Assembly: GCF_000743355.1 (NCBI RefSeq)
Contig: NZ_JQEI01000026.1
Location: 248,001 to 312,000 of the forward strand
DNA: 64,000 nt
Reading direction: 5' to 3'
Origin: Serratia sp. Ag1
GTDB taxonomy: Bacteria; Pseudomonadota; Gammaproteobacteria; Enterobacterales; Enterobacteriaceae
Shown: positions 28,816-36,165 of the stretch, one piece after another
How the letters are laid out: each line of letters starts with the position of its first letter
Numbering within the stretch: the first letter of the stretch is position 1
Translations under genes and position numbers: made by a program
Notes under the pieces: generated by a model
Seen by the model: the letters and a program-made list of their open reading frames with translations, nothing else
What the model was told of the DNA's origin: nothing
Database searches by the model: none

Positions 28816-28993
28816 GCGCTATACTAGCTCAGCGCTCAACCAGCCGATACGGGGGAAAATTGGAAACGTATCGCAAACCTCGATTGTAATGGCTCGTGCG
28901 GTTTGCAAGAACCGAAAGGGGCCTCAAATATGTACAGCAGAAATGATTTTAAGGGGATTGTGATGGCTGGCGTTGTTATATACGCCAGCCATC
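28816..28993 (+). ncRNA. Candidate structured RNA element (unrecognised)
   Basis: Four perfect inverted repeats follow each other: GCGCT/AGCGC (28816-28820, 28831-28835), CGATACG/CGTATCG (28845-28851, 28867-28873), GCAAACC/GGTTTGC (28873-28879, 28900-28906) and GATGGCTGGCG/CGCCAGCCATC (28962-28972, 28983-28993). A TATACT sequence at 28820-28825 could be a -10 box. The last hairpin also sits just past the stop of the minus-strand hydrolase gene and may be its terminator, although it lacks a U-tract on either strand. Strand and function are not proven. Confidence 0.3.
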
Positions 28994-29004
28994 TGAGATT
29001 GACT

Positions 29005-30456
29005 TTATTTCGTTGGTCGCCCGATGTTGTCATCAATGCGCTTGAGCATATAGGGGAAGAACGGGTTCGAAGAGATACGCATCAACGAATCCAACCCCAC
29101 GACGAGCACGGCCCGTTCACCACGTGCGGCAAATGTTCCCAAGCTGATTCCATACTGATTACGCGGTTCTGGATAGCGCCCATACAGTGAATCGTTCAAT
29201 GGGAACGGTAAAGCAACGTGCGAAAGCGAGAAGATATCCGGCAAATAGGTGATACCCAGCATTTCAGTGGTAGCCGTAGTTTGCCCGGCAGCGGTGGTGC
29301 GCGCCAGCGTGTCGGTACTGTCTGGTGAAACGTTGGTGACAATGGTGGCTTTATAGTTACGTGGCGGTGGCGGCAACAATCTTGGCAGGGCAGTGTAGGA
29401 CGAGGTTCTGAGCAATGGCCCGAAGCTGACCGCCTGGTTCAGATCGAACAGCACTACTTCGCTGCCATTGGCAGGCAGATGGTTATACAGTGCCGTAATG
29501 ACCGCACGGGTACTGACCGTTGAATCCATGACCGATTGGAAAGTCAGAATCGGTGGCAATTCCCCCATCTTGTTGTTGCGCGAATCGCGGGCGATCTGCT
29601 TTTGCAGTTCCTGAGTCAATTGGAAAGACTGACGCGCTGCATTCACCGGGAATGAATTGTATTTAAACGGGTTGAATTCGGGCACGATACCCAGCCAAGC
29701 CGCTTTGGCAAACGCCGGGAAGATCGCGGGCCAACCGGCAACACCAGCAAATCGGGCAAAACTGGTCACGCCGATCATGGGGGAGATCAGCACTACGCGC
29801 TCAGGTTTTGCCAGCGTGGCATCATCAAGCGTATCCAGAGTGTATTTCATCGCCAATGCGCCACCGTTAGAGAAACCGATCAGGTGCAAGGGAACGTCGT
29901 TACCCGCGAGGCTTTTAGCTTCGCGCACGGCCAAGCGAGTGGCGGCCAGCCAATCCTGCCAATCTACATTGGTCAAGGCACCCGGCACGGTACCGTGTGC
30001 GGGCAGGCGAATACCGACGGCGACATAACCTTCTTGGCGATAGTTATCCGCAATGTGCCTCAGGCTGTAAGGGGTATCGGTCAATCCGTGTAACAACACC
30101 ACCGCACCTTTGGGTTTGCCTTCCGGCATCATCACGTACGAGCGATTCCAATCGGTAGGGAATTTTTCTGGGTAGATAGGGCTGCCGGAATAATAGCGGT
30201 TCAAGGACGTTTGTGCGCTGCTGTCCAGCTTATCGGTAACGTTCTGCCGGACCTCTTTGAAAATCGCCTCTTCAGCTTGCAGATAGTCAGCCCAATTGGC
30301 TTTATCTATTGCGTCGGCCCGCATTTCGTGCGGCACAAAAGTATGCCAAAGCTGCAGAGCCGGGCCTTGCTGAGTGTAATAAATACGCCCAATCAGTGCG
30401 CCGACAAATAACAGCAGCATTGTCAGTACGAGACGTTTAACCCATTTTATAAGCAT
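29005..30456 (-). CDS. Membrane-anchored or exported alpha/beta hydrolase
   Basis: A 483-residue protein with an N-terminal hydrophobic helix (about residues 8-24, after MLIKWVKRL), so it is anchored or exported to the periplasm. It has the alpha/beta hydrolase signatures HG (123-124, VVLLHGLTD), the nucleophile elbow GFSNGG with Ser196, and a late histidine in LSHVALPF as a candidate catalytic base. It resembles lysophospholipase-like hydrolases, but substrate and function are unknown to me. It appears to be a single-gene unit, with an ERIC-like repeat upstream. Confidence 0.75.
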   Translation of the reverse strand: MLIKWVKRLVLTMLLLFVGALIGRIYYTQQGPALQLWHTFVPHEMRADAIDKANWADYLQAEEAIFKEVRQNVTDKLDSSAQTSLNRYYSGSPIYPEKFPTDWNRSYVMMPEGKPKGAVVLLHGLTDTPYSLRHIADNYRQEGYVAVGIRLPAHGTVPGALTNVDWQDWLAATRLAVREAKSLAGNDVPLHLIGFSNGGALAMKYTLDTLDDATLAKPERVVLISPMIGVTSFARFAGVAGWPAIFPAFAKAAWLGIVPEFNPFKYNSFPVNAARQSFQLTQELQKQIARDSRNNKMGELPPILTFQSVMDSTVSTRAVITALYNHLPANGSEVVLFDLNQAVSFGPLLRTSSYTALPRLLPPPPRNYKATIVTNVSPDSTDTLARTTAAGQTTATTEMLGITYLPDIFSLSHVALPFPLNDSLYGRYPEPRNQYGISLGTFAARGERAVLVVGLDSLMRISSNPFFPYMLKRIDDNIGRPTK

Positions 30457-30506
30457 ATCTATTAACTCCGTTTCTTATTGTAATAACTGAGCCGGAAAAC
30501 CCGCAA

Positions 30507-30629
30507 TACTCTAGATAGTTCAAGTTGCCTGCAGGCGGCAAGTCCGAGAGCCACCAGGTCATCGCTGACTATGTCATGGGCGCTAGCGGCGTAGCCAGCC
30601 CCCATGCAACTTGACGTATGACGAGCATA
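30507..30629. repeat. Diverged ERIC-like element
   Basis: The ends (TACTCTAGATAGTTCAAGTTGC and, inverted, GCAACTTGACGTATGACGAGCATA, each shown here as ERIC-type termini) and the about 123-bp length fit ERIC, and AGGCGGCAAG is retained, but the usual CCCCAGGAGCTTAC core is not recognisable. It lies upstream of the hydrolase gene. Confidence 0.5.
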
Positions 30630-30666
30630 TCATCCCGAAAAGTTTATCAATTTTGTACATAACCCC

Positions 30667-30708
30667 CTTCTGATAAGCCATTCAGTTGTGAACGGCTTAA
30701 ACCAGAAG
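30667..30708 (-). terminator. Hairpin downstream of slyB
   Basis: CTTCTG and AAGCC on the left pair with GGCTT and CAGAAG on the right, with small internal bulges. It lies 20-60 bp past the slyB stop. There is no U-tract, so termination is likely but weak. Confidence 0.4.
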
Positions 30709-30727
30709 GTAACGTTTTAAACGACTC

Positions 30728-31195
30728 TTAGCGCGGTGATACGGTGACGGTGCGGCCATTGGTGGCAATAGCAACGCGTTGACCAGGATGAAACTGGCTG
30801 CTGCCTTGTGCTTGAACCACAATAATGTTCGTGCCATCGTCGCGGCGTACTTCAAGTTCGACGCCGTTGCTGCGATTCATGGCGCTCTGCACGTTTTGGC
30901 CGACAACGGCTCCCCCGACGGCACCGGCTCCCGTTGCCAGATTCCGTCCACGACCACCACCAACGGTGTTACCCAATAAGCCACCCACCACGGCTCCGCC
31001 AACGGCACCAGCGACATTATTACCATCACCACCCTGAATGGTGACTGGGCGTACTGAGACTAAAGTACCGTAGGTAACGGTCTGAACCTGCCTGGCCTGC
31101 GCGGCGGTAAAAGTATCGCCAGAGGAGGTCTGATTGGCGGCACAACCACTCAGGGCTGCTGCTATAACAGCGATAGCGACGATTGTTTTAGTCAT
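30728..31195 (-). CDS. slyB: Outer membrane lipoprotein SlyB
   Basis: A 155-residue glycine-zipper lipoprotein, the same length as E. coli SlyB. The lipobox LSGC gives a lipidated Cys at about residue 18. Next come the conserved YGTLVSVRPVTIQGGDGN segment and a Gly-rich two-helix region (GAVGGAVVGGLLGNTVGGG, GAGAVGGAVVGQ), then the SH3-like C-terminal part ending RTVTVSPR. SlyB protects the outer membrane under envelope stress and is under PhoP control in E. coli; I saw no clear PhoP box here. Confidence 0.92.
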   Translation of the reverse strand: MTKTIVAIAVIAAALSGCAANQTSSGDTFTAAQARQVQTVTYGTLVSVRPVTIQGGDGNNVAGAVGGAVVGGLLGNTVGGGRGRNLATGAGAVGGAVVGQNVQSAMNRSNGVELEVRRDDGTNIIVVQAQGSSQFHPGQRVAIATNGRTVTVSPR

Positions 31196-31559
31196 ATAAA
31201 CCCCAAAAATATCTAGTGAATGTAATAAGTGACGAAACCAACAGTCTCGTAGTTTAAAGTATGGCAGGAACTTGATTTTATTCAGGTAGCGGTGGAAAAA
31301 ATTATGGGAAAGGGCGCGGACTCGGCAGGTAGAATGCAGTATTTTTATGAATTATCCATTTAAATCATGCGGTTGGTTTTTTTGCCCTCTATGGTGAAAA
31401 CAATAATCCATTTTTCAGGGAAATAGCGGTGCGAATCGGCAAGGAGAGAGTCTCTCGGTTGTTGAGAGTTCTCTCCATTTTGCCTTGCAAAGCAAAGAGG
31501 GATGAGCCTTCGCTGCTAGTGTTGCCAGCAACGAAGGCAGGTAAGTGGTGGGCCGAAAT
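31196..31559. other. Intergenic region slyB-zraP (364 bp)
   Basis: The left part should hold the slyB promoter. The right part is rich in inverted repeats: GGAGAGA/TCTCTCC (near 31442-31483) and GCCTTCG-TGCT/AGCA-CGAAGGC (31506-31538), the latter a likely zraP terminator. No gene is visible. Confidence 0.5.
31506..31538 (-). terminator. Hairpin after zraP
   Basis: GCCTTCG plus TGCT pair with AGCA plus CGAAGGC across one mismatch, 20-55 bp beyond the zraP stop. Confidence 0.5.
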
Positions 31560-32003
31560 TTAACGGCATCCGCGGCCACCATGCATTCCAGCGCCACCCA
31601 TTCCCATATGATGCCCCATGGCAGGAACTCCAGCTTTTGCCAACTGGGTATCCAACGCTACGCGTTGCTGGTGGAGATTGTCGCGTAACACGGTGATCTC
31701 TTTACTGACGGCCAACACTTTTTGCTCGTCCAGAGGCTTACTGGTCAACAGCGCGTTGTACTCGTATTGTTTAGACATCATCTGTTGACGTAAATCTGCC
31801 GTTTTAAGCTGGAATTCATCAAAAGCTTTTTGGCTAATAGCCTGTTGCTCTGGTGTCAGGCTGGCCATATAGCCCTGCTGATATCCCATACCCCGTTGGG
31901 AGTTTGGTCCATTCATACCATTTTGTGCCATGGCAAGGTGGCTAAAGCCTGCCAGCGTGGCAATGGAGAAAAGGGCTGCGAGGGTGAATTTGTTCAGTGC
32001 CAT
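31560..32003 (-). CDS. zraP: Zinc resistance-associated periplasmic protein ZraP
   Basis: A 147-residue CpxP-family periplasmic chaperone and zinc binder that modulates the ZraSR system. It has a signal peptide (residues 1-26, ending LAMA-Q), a Met/Gly/Asn-rich start, the helical core LTPEQQAISQKAFDEFQ ... LRQQMMSKQYEYNALL, and a His/Met/Gly-rich C-terminus with a final CR that can bind zinc. The frame continues upstream to 32096, but the ATG at 32003 has AAGGAAG before it and gives the expected signal peptide. It is divergent from zraS and has a consensus sigma-54 promoter. Confidence 0.92.
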   Translation of the reverse strand: MALNKFTLAALFSIATLAGFSHLAMAQNGMNGPNSQRGMGYQQGYMASLTPEQQAISQKAFDEFQLKTADLRQQMMSKQYEYNALLTSKPLDEQKVLAVSKEITVLRDNLHQQRVALDTQLAKAGVPAMGHHMGMGGAGMHGGRGCR

Positions 32004-32065
32004 GATTAACTTCCTTATGTGTGAAATCGATAAATGAAATATCACCAGGTGTTCCATCATGTTGT

Positions 32066-32081
32066 TGCAACCCGCGTGCCA
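32066..32081 (-). promoter_or_regulatory. Sigma-54 promoter of zraP
   Basis: On the minus strand TGGCAC, five bases, TTGCA: a perfect -24/-12 match. The expected transcript start is about 50 bases before the zraP ATG. Confidence 0.9.
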
Positions 32082-32090
32082 GGTTCGGTT

Positions 32091-32106
32091 TGGCACGGGA
32101 ATTGTA
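32091..32106 (+). promoter_or_regulatory. Sigma-54 promoter toward zraSR
   Basis: TGGCAC, five bases, TTGTA: -24 perfect, -12 with one change (GC to GT). It is back to back with the zraP promoter, only 9 bp between them, and leaves a leader of roughly 220 bases before zraS. Confidence 0.7.
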
Positions 32107-32256
32107 TGGTTTAACGATCATGATTGATGAGTGCTTGCTCTGCTCAAGCGCGTCAGTCAAGGCGTCAGGGCGCTGAAGAGCGTTAATATACTGGCAAAAA
32201 TAAAAATAGCGCGGGCAGAAAATGGTGATAGCTATACCAATACCCAGGTTAAAAGT

Positions 32257-32302
32257 GGGTTATTTTTACTCGTAGGGCTGACATTGTGAGTAATAATTAC
32301 CC
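32257..32302. promoter_or_regulatory. Two ZraR-type binding boxes
   Basis: GGGTTATTTTTACTC (32257-32271) and GAGTAATAATTACCC (32288-32302) both fit GRGT-N7-ACYC and resemble the E. coli ZraR site GAGTAAAAATGACTC as remembered. Their centres are 31 bp apart, three helical turns. They lie about 190 bp upstream of the zraP promoter but downstream of the zraSR-directed one. Confidence 0.6.
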
Positions 32303-32335
32303 GCTTGGGTGATAAGCCAGATTGAAAGGGGGCCT

Positions 32336-33787
32336 ATGGCAACGGAAATGAAAAAAAAGTCGGGCATATCTTCTGCTTTACTGGCCTGGATCGTGATCGG
32401 CCCGGTCGTGATAGTGCTTGGGATTATCATCACGCTGGCCGTTAAGGATTTGCAGAGCGGGCGTGCAATTGAAATACAGACGCTACGTGATAAAAGTGCC
32501 GTGCTTATCCGCGCGTTTGAATCTGGCACCCGTACTGGCATGGGCATGGGCATGGGCATGCGCTGGCGTCAGGATCAGCGCCAGATCTTGCTCGAGGAGA
32601 TGGCCTATCAACCGGGGGTGTTGTATATCGCGATGACTGACCCTTCAGGCAGGATCCTGGCTCACAGCGATCCGATGCGCGTGGGCAGCCAGCTGTATAG
32701 CAAGCAGCAGATGGATGCGTTGCAGGCGACGGGGGTAGAGCAGTGGCATATGACATCTTTTGTCGATCAGCAGCATAACAGCCAGAATACCTTTGAAGCT
32801 TATCGCTTTTTTAAACCGCTGAAGCGCGCTAATGGCCACGGTAGCCACATGATGAACATGCATCGAGCGGCAGAAACGGACGCTAAAGGGAGCGAAAGTG
32901 ATGAGCAACTCCTTATTTTTGTTGCCTTTGATACCCAGGCTCTGGATGCCGCTCAAGCGAAAGATATCCGCAATACTTCTATTTTACTGACCATCCTCTT
33001 GCTCCTGGTGTTGAGTAGCTTGCTGACGTTGTTTTGGGCGCGACGTTATCAGCGCTCCAGCCGCCAGTTGCAAGATGAAATTCGCCGCAAAGAGAAACTG
33101 GCCGCGATTGGGGATTTGGCGGCGGGCTTGGCGCATGAAATTCGCAATCCTCTTTCCTCGATCAAGGGGTTTGCCAAATATTTCGAAGGCCGTTCGCTGC
33201 CGGGTAGTGAAGAGCAGGAGCTGGCGAAAGTGATGGCGAAAGAGGTTGAACGTTTGAATCGCGTGATTAGCGAGTTATTAGCTCTGGTACGCCCTGTGGA
33301 TTTACATATACAGCAGGTGGATATTAACGAGGTGCTCGAGCATTCGTTGCACCTGATCCGCCAGGATGCCGAGAGTAAAAACATCACCATCCGCTATTGC
33401 CGTAATCAGGCTTTACCGCTGGCTGAACTCGATCCGGATCGCCTGACTCAGGCTTTACTGAACCTCTACCTGAATGCGATTCAGGCGATTGGGTCTGACG
33501 GTTTGCTGGAGGTGAGCGTGGTGTTGGTGGGGGGTGAAGGGTTGCGCATTAGCGTTACGGACTCTGGTAAAGGTATCAAGCCGGACGATTTGGCGAAAAT
33601 CTTCAACCCGTATTTCACGACCAAGGCGGCAGGCACTGGCTTGGGGCTTACCATCGTGCAGAAAGTGATTGAGGAGCATCAAGGCAGCATTAGCGTGAGC
33701 AATCATGCCCCATCGGGTTGCCGTTTTGAGATGACGATTCCATTGATACATAAAAAACGGGAGGCCCCTGAAGATGGCGATGCCTAA
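32336..33787 (+). CDS. zraS: Sensor histidine kinase ZraS
   Basis: A 483-residue two-component sensor. Membrane segments near residues 14-36 and 215-240 enclose a periplasmic sensor domain. That domain contains GMGMGMGM, encoded by four tandem GGCATG hexamers (32537-32560), and a His/Met-rich stretch (NGHGSHMMNMH). The kinase core has the H box LAHEIRNPLSSIKG, the N box NLYLNAIQAI, DSGKG and the G box GTGLGLTIV. The ATG at 32336 has AGGGGG-type spacing and is preferred over the upstream frame start at 32309. It senses zinc or envelope stress and phosphorylates ZraR; the two genes overlap by 14 bp. Confidence 0.9.
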   Translation: MATEMKKKSGISSALLAWIVIGPVVIVLGIIITLAVKDLQSGRAIEIQTLRDKSAVLIRAFESGTRTGMGMGMGMRWRQDQRQILLEEMAYQPGVLYIAMTDPSGRILAHSDPMRVGSQLYSKQQMDALQATGVEQWHMTSFVDQQHNSQNTFEAYRFFKPLKRANGHGSHMMNMHRAAETDAKGSESDEQLLIFVAFDTQALDAAQAKDIRNTSILLTILLLLVLSSLLTLFWARRYQRSSRQLQDEIRRKEKLAAIGDLAAGLAHEIRNPLSSIKGFAKYFEGRSLPGSEEQELAKVMAKEVERLNRVISELLALVRPVDLHIQQVDINEVLEHSLHLIRQDAESKNITIRYCRNQALPLAELDPDRLTQALLNLYLNAIQAIGSDGLLEVSVVLVGGEGLRISVTDSGKGIKPDDLAKIFNPYFTTKAAGTGLGLTIVQKVIEEHQGSISVSNHAPSGCRFEMTIPLIHKKREAPEDGDA

Positions 33788-35123
33788 CGCGCATATCCTG
33801 GTGGTGGATGACGATCTCAGCCACTGCACGATTATTCAGGTCTTGATGAAAGGTTGGGGGTATCAGGTAACGTTGGCACATAACGGCTTGCAAGCCGTGG
33901 AACTGGCAAAGTGCACGCCGTTTGACCTGATTTTGAGCGATGTCCGCATGGCGGAAATGGATGGTATTGAAGCGCTTAAGGCGATCAAAACCTACAATCC
34001 GGCGATCCCGATCCTGATTATGACCGCTTACTCTAACGTTGAGTCGGCGGTTGAGGCGATAAAAGCGGGTGCCTACGATTATCTGACTAAACCGTTAGAT
34101 TTCGATATGTTGCATATCACCCTTGAGCGGGCGCTGGAGCACACTTCCCTGAAGTCCGAGAATAAAACCCTCAAGCAGCAACTGAATGCGGATTATTACC
34201 ACATGATTGGCCGTAGTGCTCCCATGCGCCGCCTGATGGAGATGATTGCCATGATCGCTCCTTCAGAGGCGACTGTGCTGATCTGTGGCGAGTCGGGCAC
34301 CGGTAAAGAGCTGATCGCTCGGGCTGTGCACGCCAATAGCCTGCGTAAAGATCGGCCTCTGGTGAGTATCAACTGTGCGGCGTTGAGTGAGTCTTTGCTG
34401 GAGTCTGAACTGTTTGGCCATGAGAAAGGGGCTTTTACCGGGGCCGATAAGCGCCGTGAAGGGCGTTTTATGGAAGCGGACCAAGGGACACTGTTTTTGG
34501 ATGAAATTGGTGAAGTTTCAACGTTAATGCAGGCTAAACTTCTGCGGGCGATTCAGGAACGTGAGATTCAACGGGTTGGCAGCAACCAGACGCTATCTGT
34601 CGATGTACGGCTGATCGCCGCTACCAATCGGGATCTGCTGGCCGATGTGGAGGCGGGCAGGTTCCGCCAGGATCTCTACTATCGCTTAAATGTGGTGACG
34701 GTGGACAGCCCGCCATTGCGGGAACGTCGCGAAGATATCCCCTTGTTGGCAATGCACTTTCTGGCAAAATTTGCCGAACGTAATCGTAAGCCTGTCAAAG
34801 GGTTTACCCCACAGGCGATGGATATGTTGCTGAAATATCACTGGCCCGGCAACGTGCGAGAATTGGAGAATACCGTCGAGCGTGGCGTGATTCTGCTGAC
34901 TGGTGATTTTATCAGTGAAAAAGAACTGCCATTAAGCATGAGTTCGTTGGCTGACGAAAAGTTGGAAGCGCGTCCGGATCAATCGATTCAACCGCTGGAA
35001 TTAGTAGAAAAAAATGCGATTCTTGCCGCACTGGAAAAAACTGCCGGGAACAAAACGGAAGCCGCAAAACAGTTAGGCATTACGCGTAAAACGCTGTTAG
35101 CCAAGCTGCAGAAATCGCCCTGA
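33774..35123 (+). CDS. zraR: Sigma-54-dependent response regulator ZraR
   Basis: A 449-residue activator. The receiver domain (residues 1-120) has VVDDD, phospho-acceptor Asp in LILSDVRM and the KPLDFD end. The central AAA+ domain has Walker A GESGTGKE, the sigma-54 contact loop GAFTGAD and Walker B GTLFLDEIGE. The C-terminal Fis-like helix-turn-helix reads AGNKTEAAKQLGITRKTLLAKL. A start two codons later is possible. It activates zraP and zraSR through the sigma-54 promoters between them. It overlaps zraS by 14 bp. Confidence 0.93.
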   Translation: MAMPNAHILVVDDDLSHCTIIQVLMKGWGYQVTLAHNGLQAVELAKCTPFDLILSDVRMAEMDGIEALKAIKTYNPAIPILIMTAYSNVESAVEAIKAGAYDYLTKPLDFDMLHITLERALEHTSLKSENKTLKQQLNADYYHMIGRSAPMRRLMEMIAMIAPSEATVLICGESGTGKELIARAVHANSLRKDRPLVSINCAALSESLLESELFGHEKGAFTGADKRREGRFMEADQGTLFLDEIGEVSTLMQAKLLRAIQEREIQRVGSNQTLSVDVRLIAATNRDLLADVEAGRFRQDLYYRLNVVTVDSPPLRERREDIPLLAMHFLAKFAERNRKPVKGFTPQAMDMLLKYHWPGNVRELENTVERGVILLTGDFISEKELPLSMSSLADEKLEARPDQSIQPLELVEKNAILAALEKTAGNKTEAAKQLGITRKTLLAKLQKSP

Positions 35124-35141
35124 GGAAGGGATAAAAGGAAA

Positions 35142-35174
35142 GCACCGCGGCATGATTGATTTCAACTGCGGTGC
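35142..35174. terminator. Hairpin between convergent zraR and carbonic anhydrase genes
   Basis: GCACCGC (35142-35148) pairs perfectly with GCGGTGC (35168-35174) around a 19-base loop. There is no strong U-tract. Confidence 0.5.
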
Positions 35175-35198
35175 GCATGCTAGTTAAAGATGATGGGG

Positions 35199-35936
35199 TT
35201 AGGAGAGAAAGTCCACTTTACCGCCAACCAGATGGTACATGCTGCCAACGATTTTTATTTTCCCTTCTTCCTCCAGTTTTTTCAGTACCGGGCTGTTTTT
35301 ACGGATTTCTTCAATCGTCATCACCACGTTGGTTTTAGCCACCGCATCCACAAAAGCATCATTCTTGCCAGAGCGATCGCCTTCAAAAACGGTTCTTTCG
35401 ACCGCCGGTTTTATTTTGTTGAGTAGGCCGGTCAGATTGCCCAGTTCAGCCTTATCAATGGCACCGCGTACCGCACCGCAGGCGGTATGCCCCATCACCA
35501 GGACCACTTTGGCACCGGCAACGGCACAGGCGAACTCCATACTGCCCAGAATGTCGTCGTTCTGGATGTTACCAGCGACGCGGGCGTTAAAGGTTTCACC
35601 AATCCCGACATCCAGCAGGATCTCCGCCGGAGCGCGTGAGTCAATACAGCTTAAAATGACTGCGGCTGGGTACTGACCCCCTTGGCTGGCCTGCTTCTGA
35701 GCCACATAATCGTGCTGCTGCATCTTCCCTTCACGGAATCTCATGTTGCCTTGTTTAAAGCTTTCAATAATTTGATCCGGTGTCATTTTATCGCGTTGTT
35801 CTCTGGTCATCGCAGCGGCATAAGTGACAGAGGGCGCGGTAAAACCAGCAATACCGGTAATAGCAAGAGCGGAAAGCGCGGCGGTACGCTTTAATAGCGT
35901 TCGGCGTGCAGGTTCTTTGGCGGGAAGCTTACTCAT
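35199..35936 (-). CDS. Exported beta-class carbonic anhydrase with Tat-type signal
   Basis: A 245-residue beta-carbonic anhydrase that interconverts CO2 and bicarbonate. The zinc ligands and active-site dyad are visible: Cys97-X-Asp99-X-Arg101 (SCIDSR) and His150-X2-Cys153 (GHTACGA). The N-terminus has RRTLLK at residues 11-16 followed by a hydrophobic stretch and a TYAAA cleavage-type sequence, a twin-arginine signal, so the folded zinc enzyme should go to the periplasm. It is convergent with zraR and divergent from mltB. The physiological role is not known; periplasmic CO2 handling or acid-base balance is likely. Confidence 0.88.
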   Translation of the reverse strand: MSKLPAKEPARRTLLKRTAALSALAITGIAGFTAPSVTYAAAMTREQRDKMTPDQIIESFKQGNMRFREGKMQQHDYVAQKQASQGGQYPAAVILSCIDSRAPAEILLDVGIGETFNARVAGNIQNDDILGSMEFACAVAGAKVVLVMGHTACGAVRGAIDKAELGNLTGLLNKIKPAVERTVFEGDRSGKNDAFVDAVAKTNVVMTIEEIRKNSPVLKKLEEEGKIKIVGSMYHLVGGKVDFLS

Positions 35937-36165
35937 AACTTAAATCCTCTATGTTATCGGATAAAATGGCAACCTTGCATTTTGCTGTTGGACTGATAAC
36001 GCCTGTAGACATGTGCGCATAAGTAAGTGTATATGCCTCTTCACTTTTTGCCGGAGTATTTTGCCATTGCCGATAGGGTTAATGCGGTACACATTCCTGT
36101 TTGTTCGCGCTGAACAATGCCTTAACATAGCAACCACTCTTTCTGCCCGGCTATATGGATATCCG

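Larger units (their letters stand above)
28543..29004. other. Intergenic region upstream of mutS (462 bp)
   Basis: It should contain the mutS promoter. It also holds a 20-codon ORF (28707-28769) with a good ribosome site and a run of four inverted repeats (28816-28993), described separately. Confidence 0.5.

Noticed and set aside
31196-31300. PhoP box upstream of slyB
   Set aside because: A single GTTTA-like element is present, but no direct repeat at the required spacing.
32266-32559. Minus-strand ORF starting MPMPMPMPVR opposite zraS
   Set aside because: It is the antisense reading of the GGCATG repeat and the zraS 5' end; no independent support.
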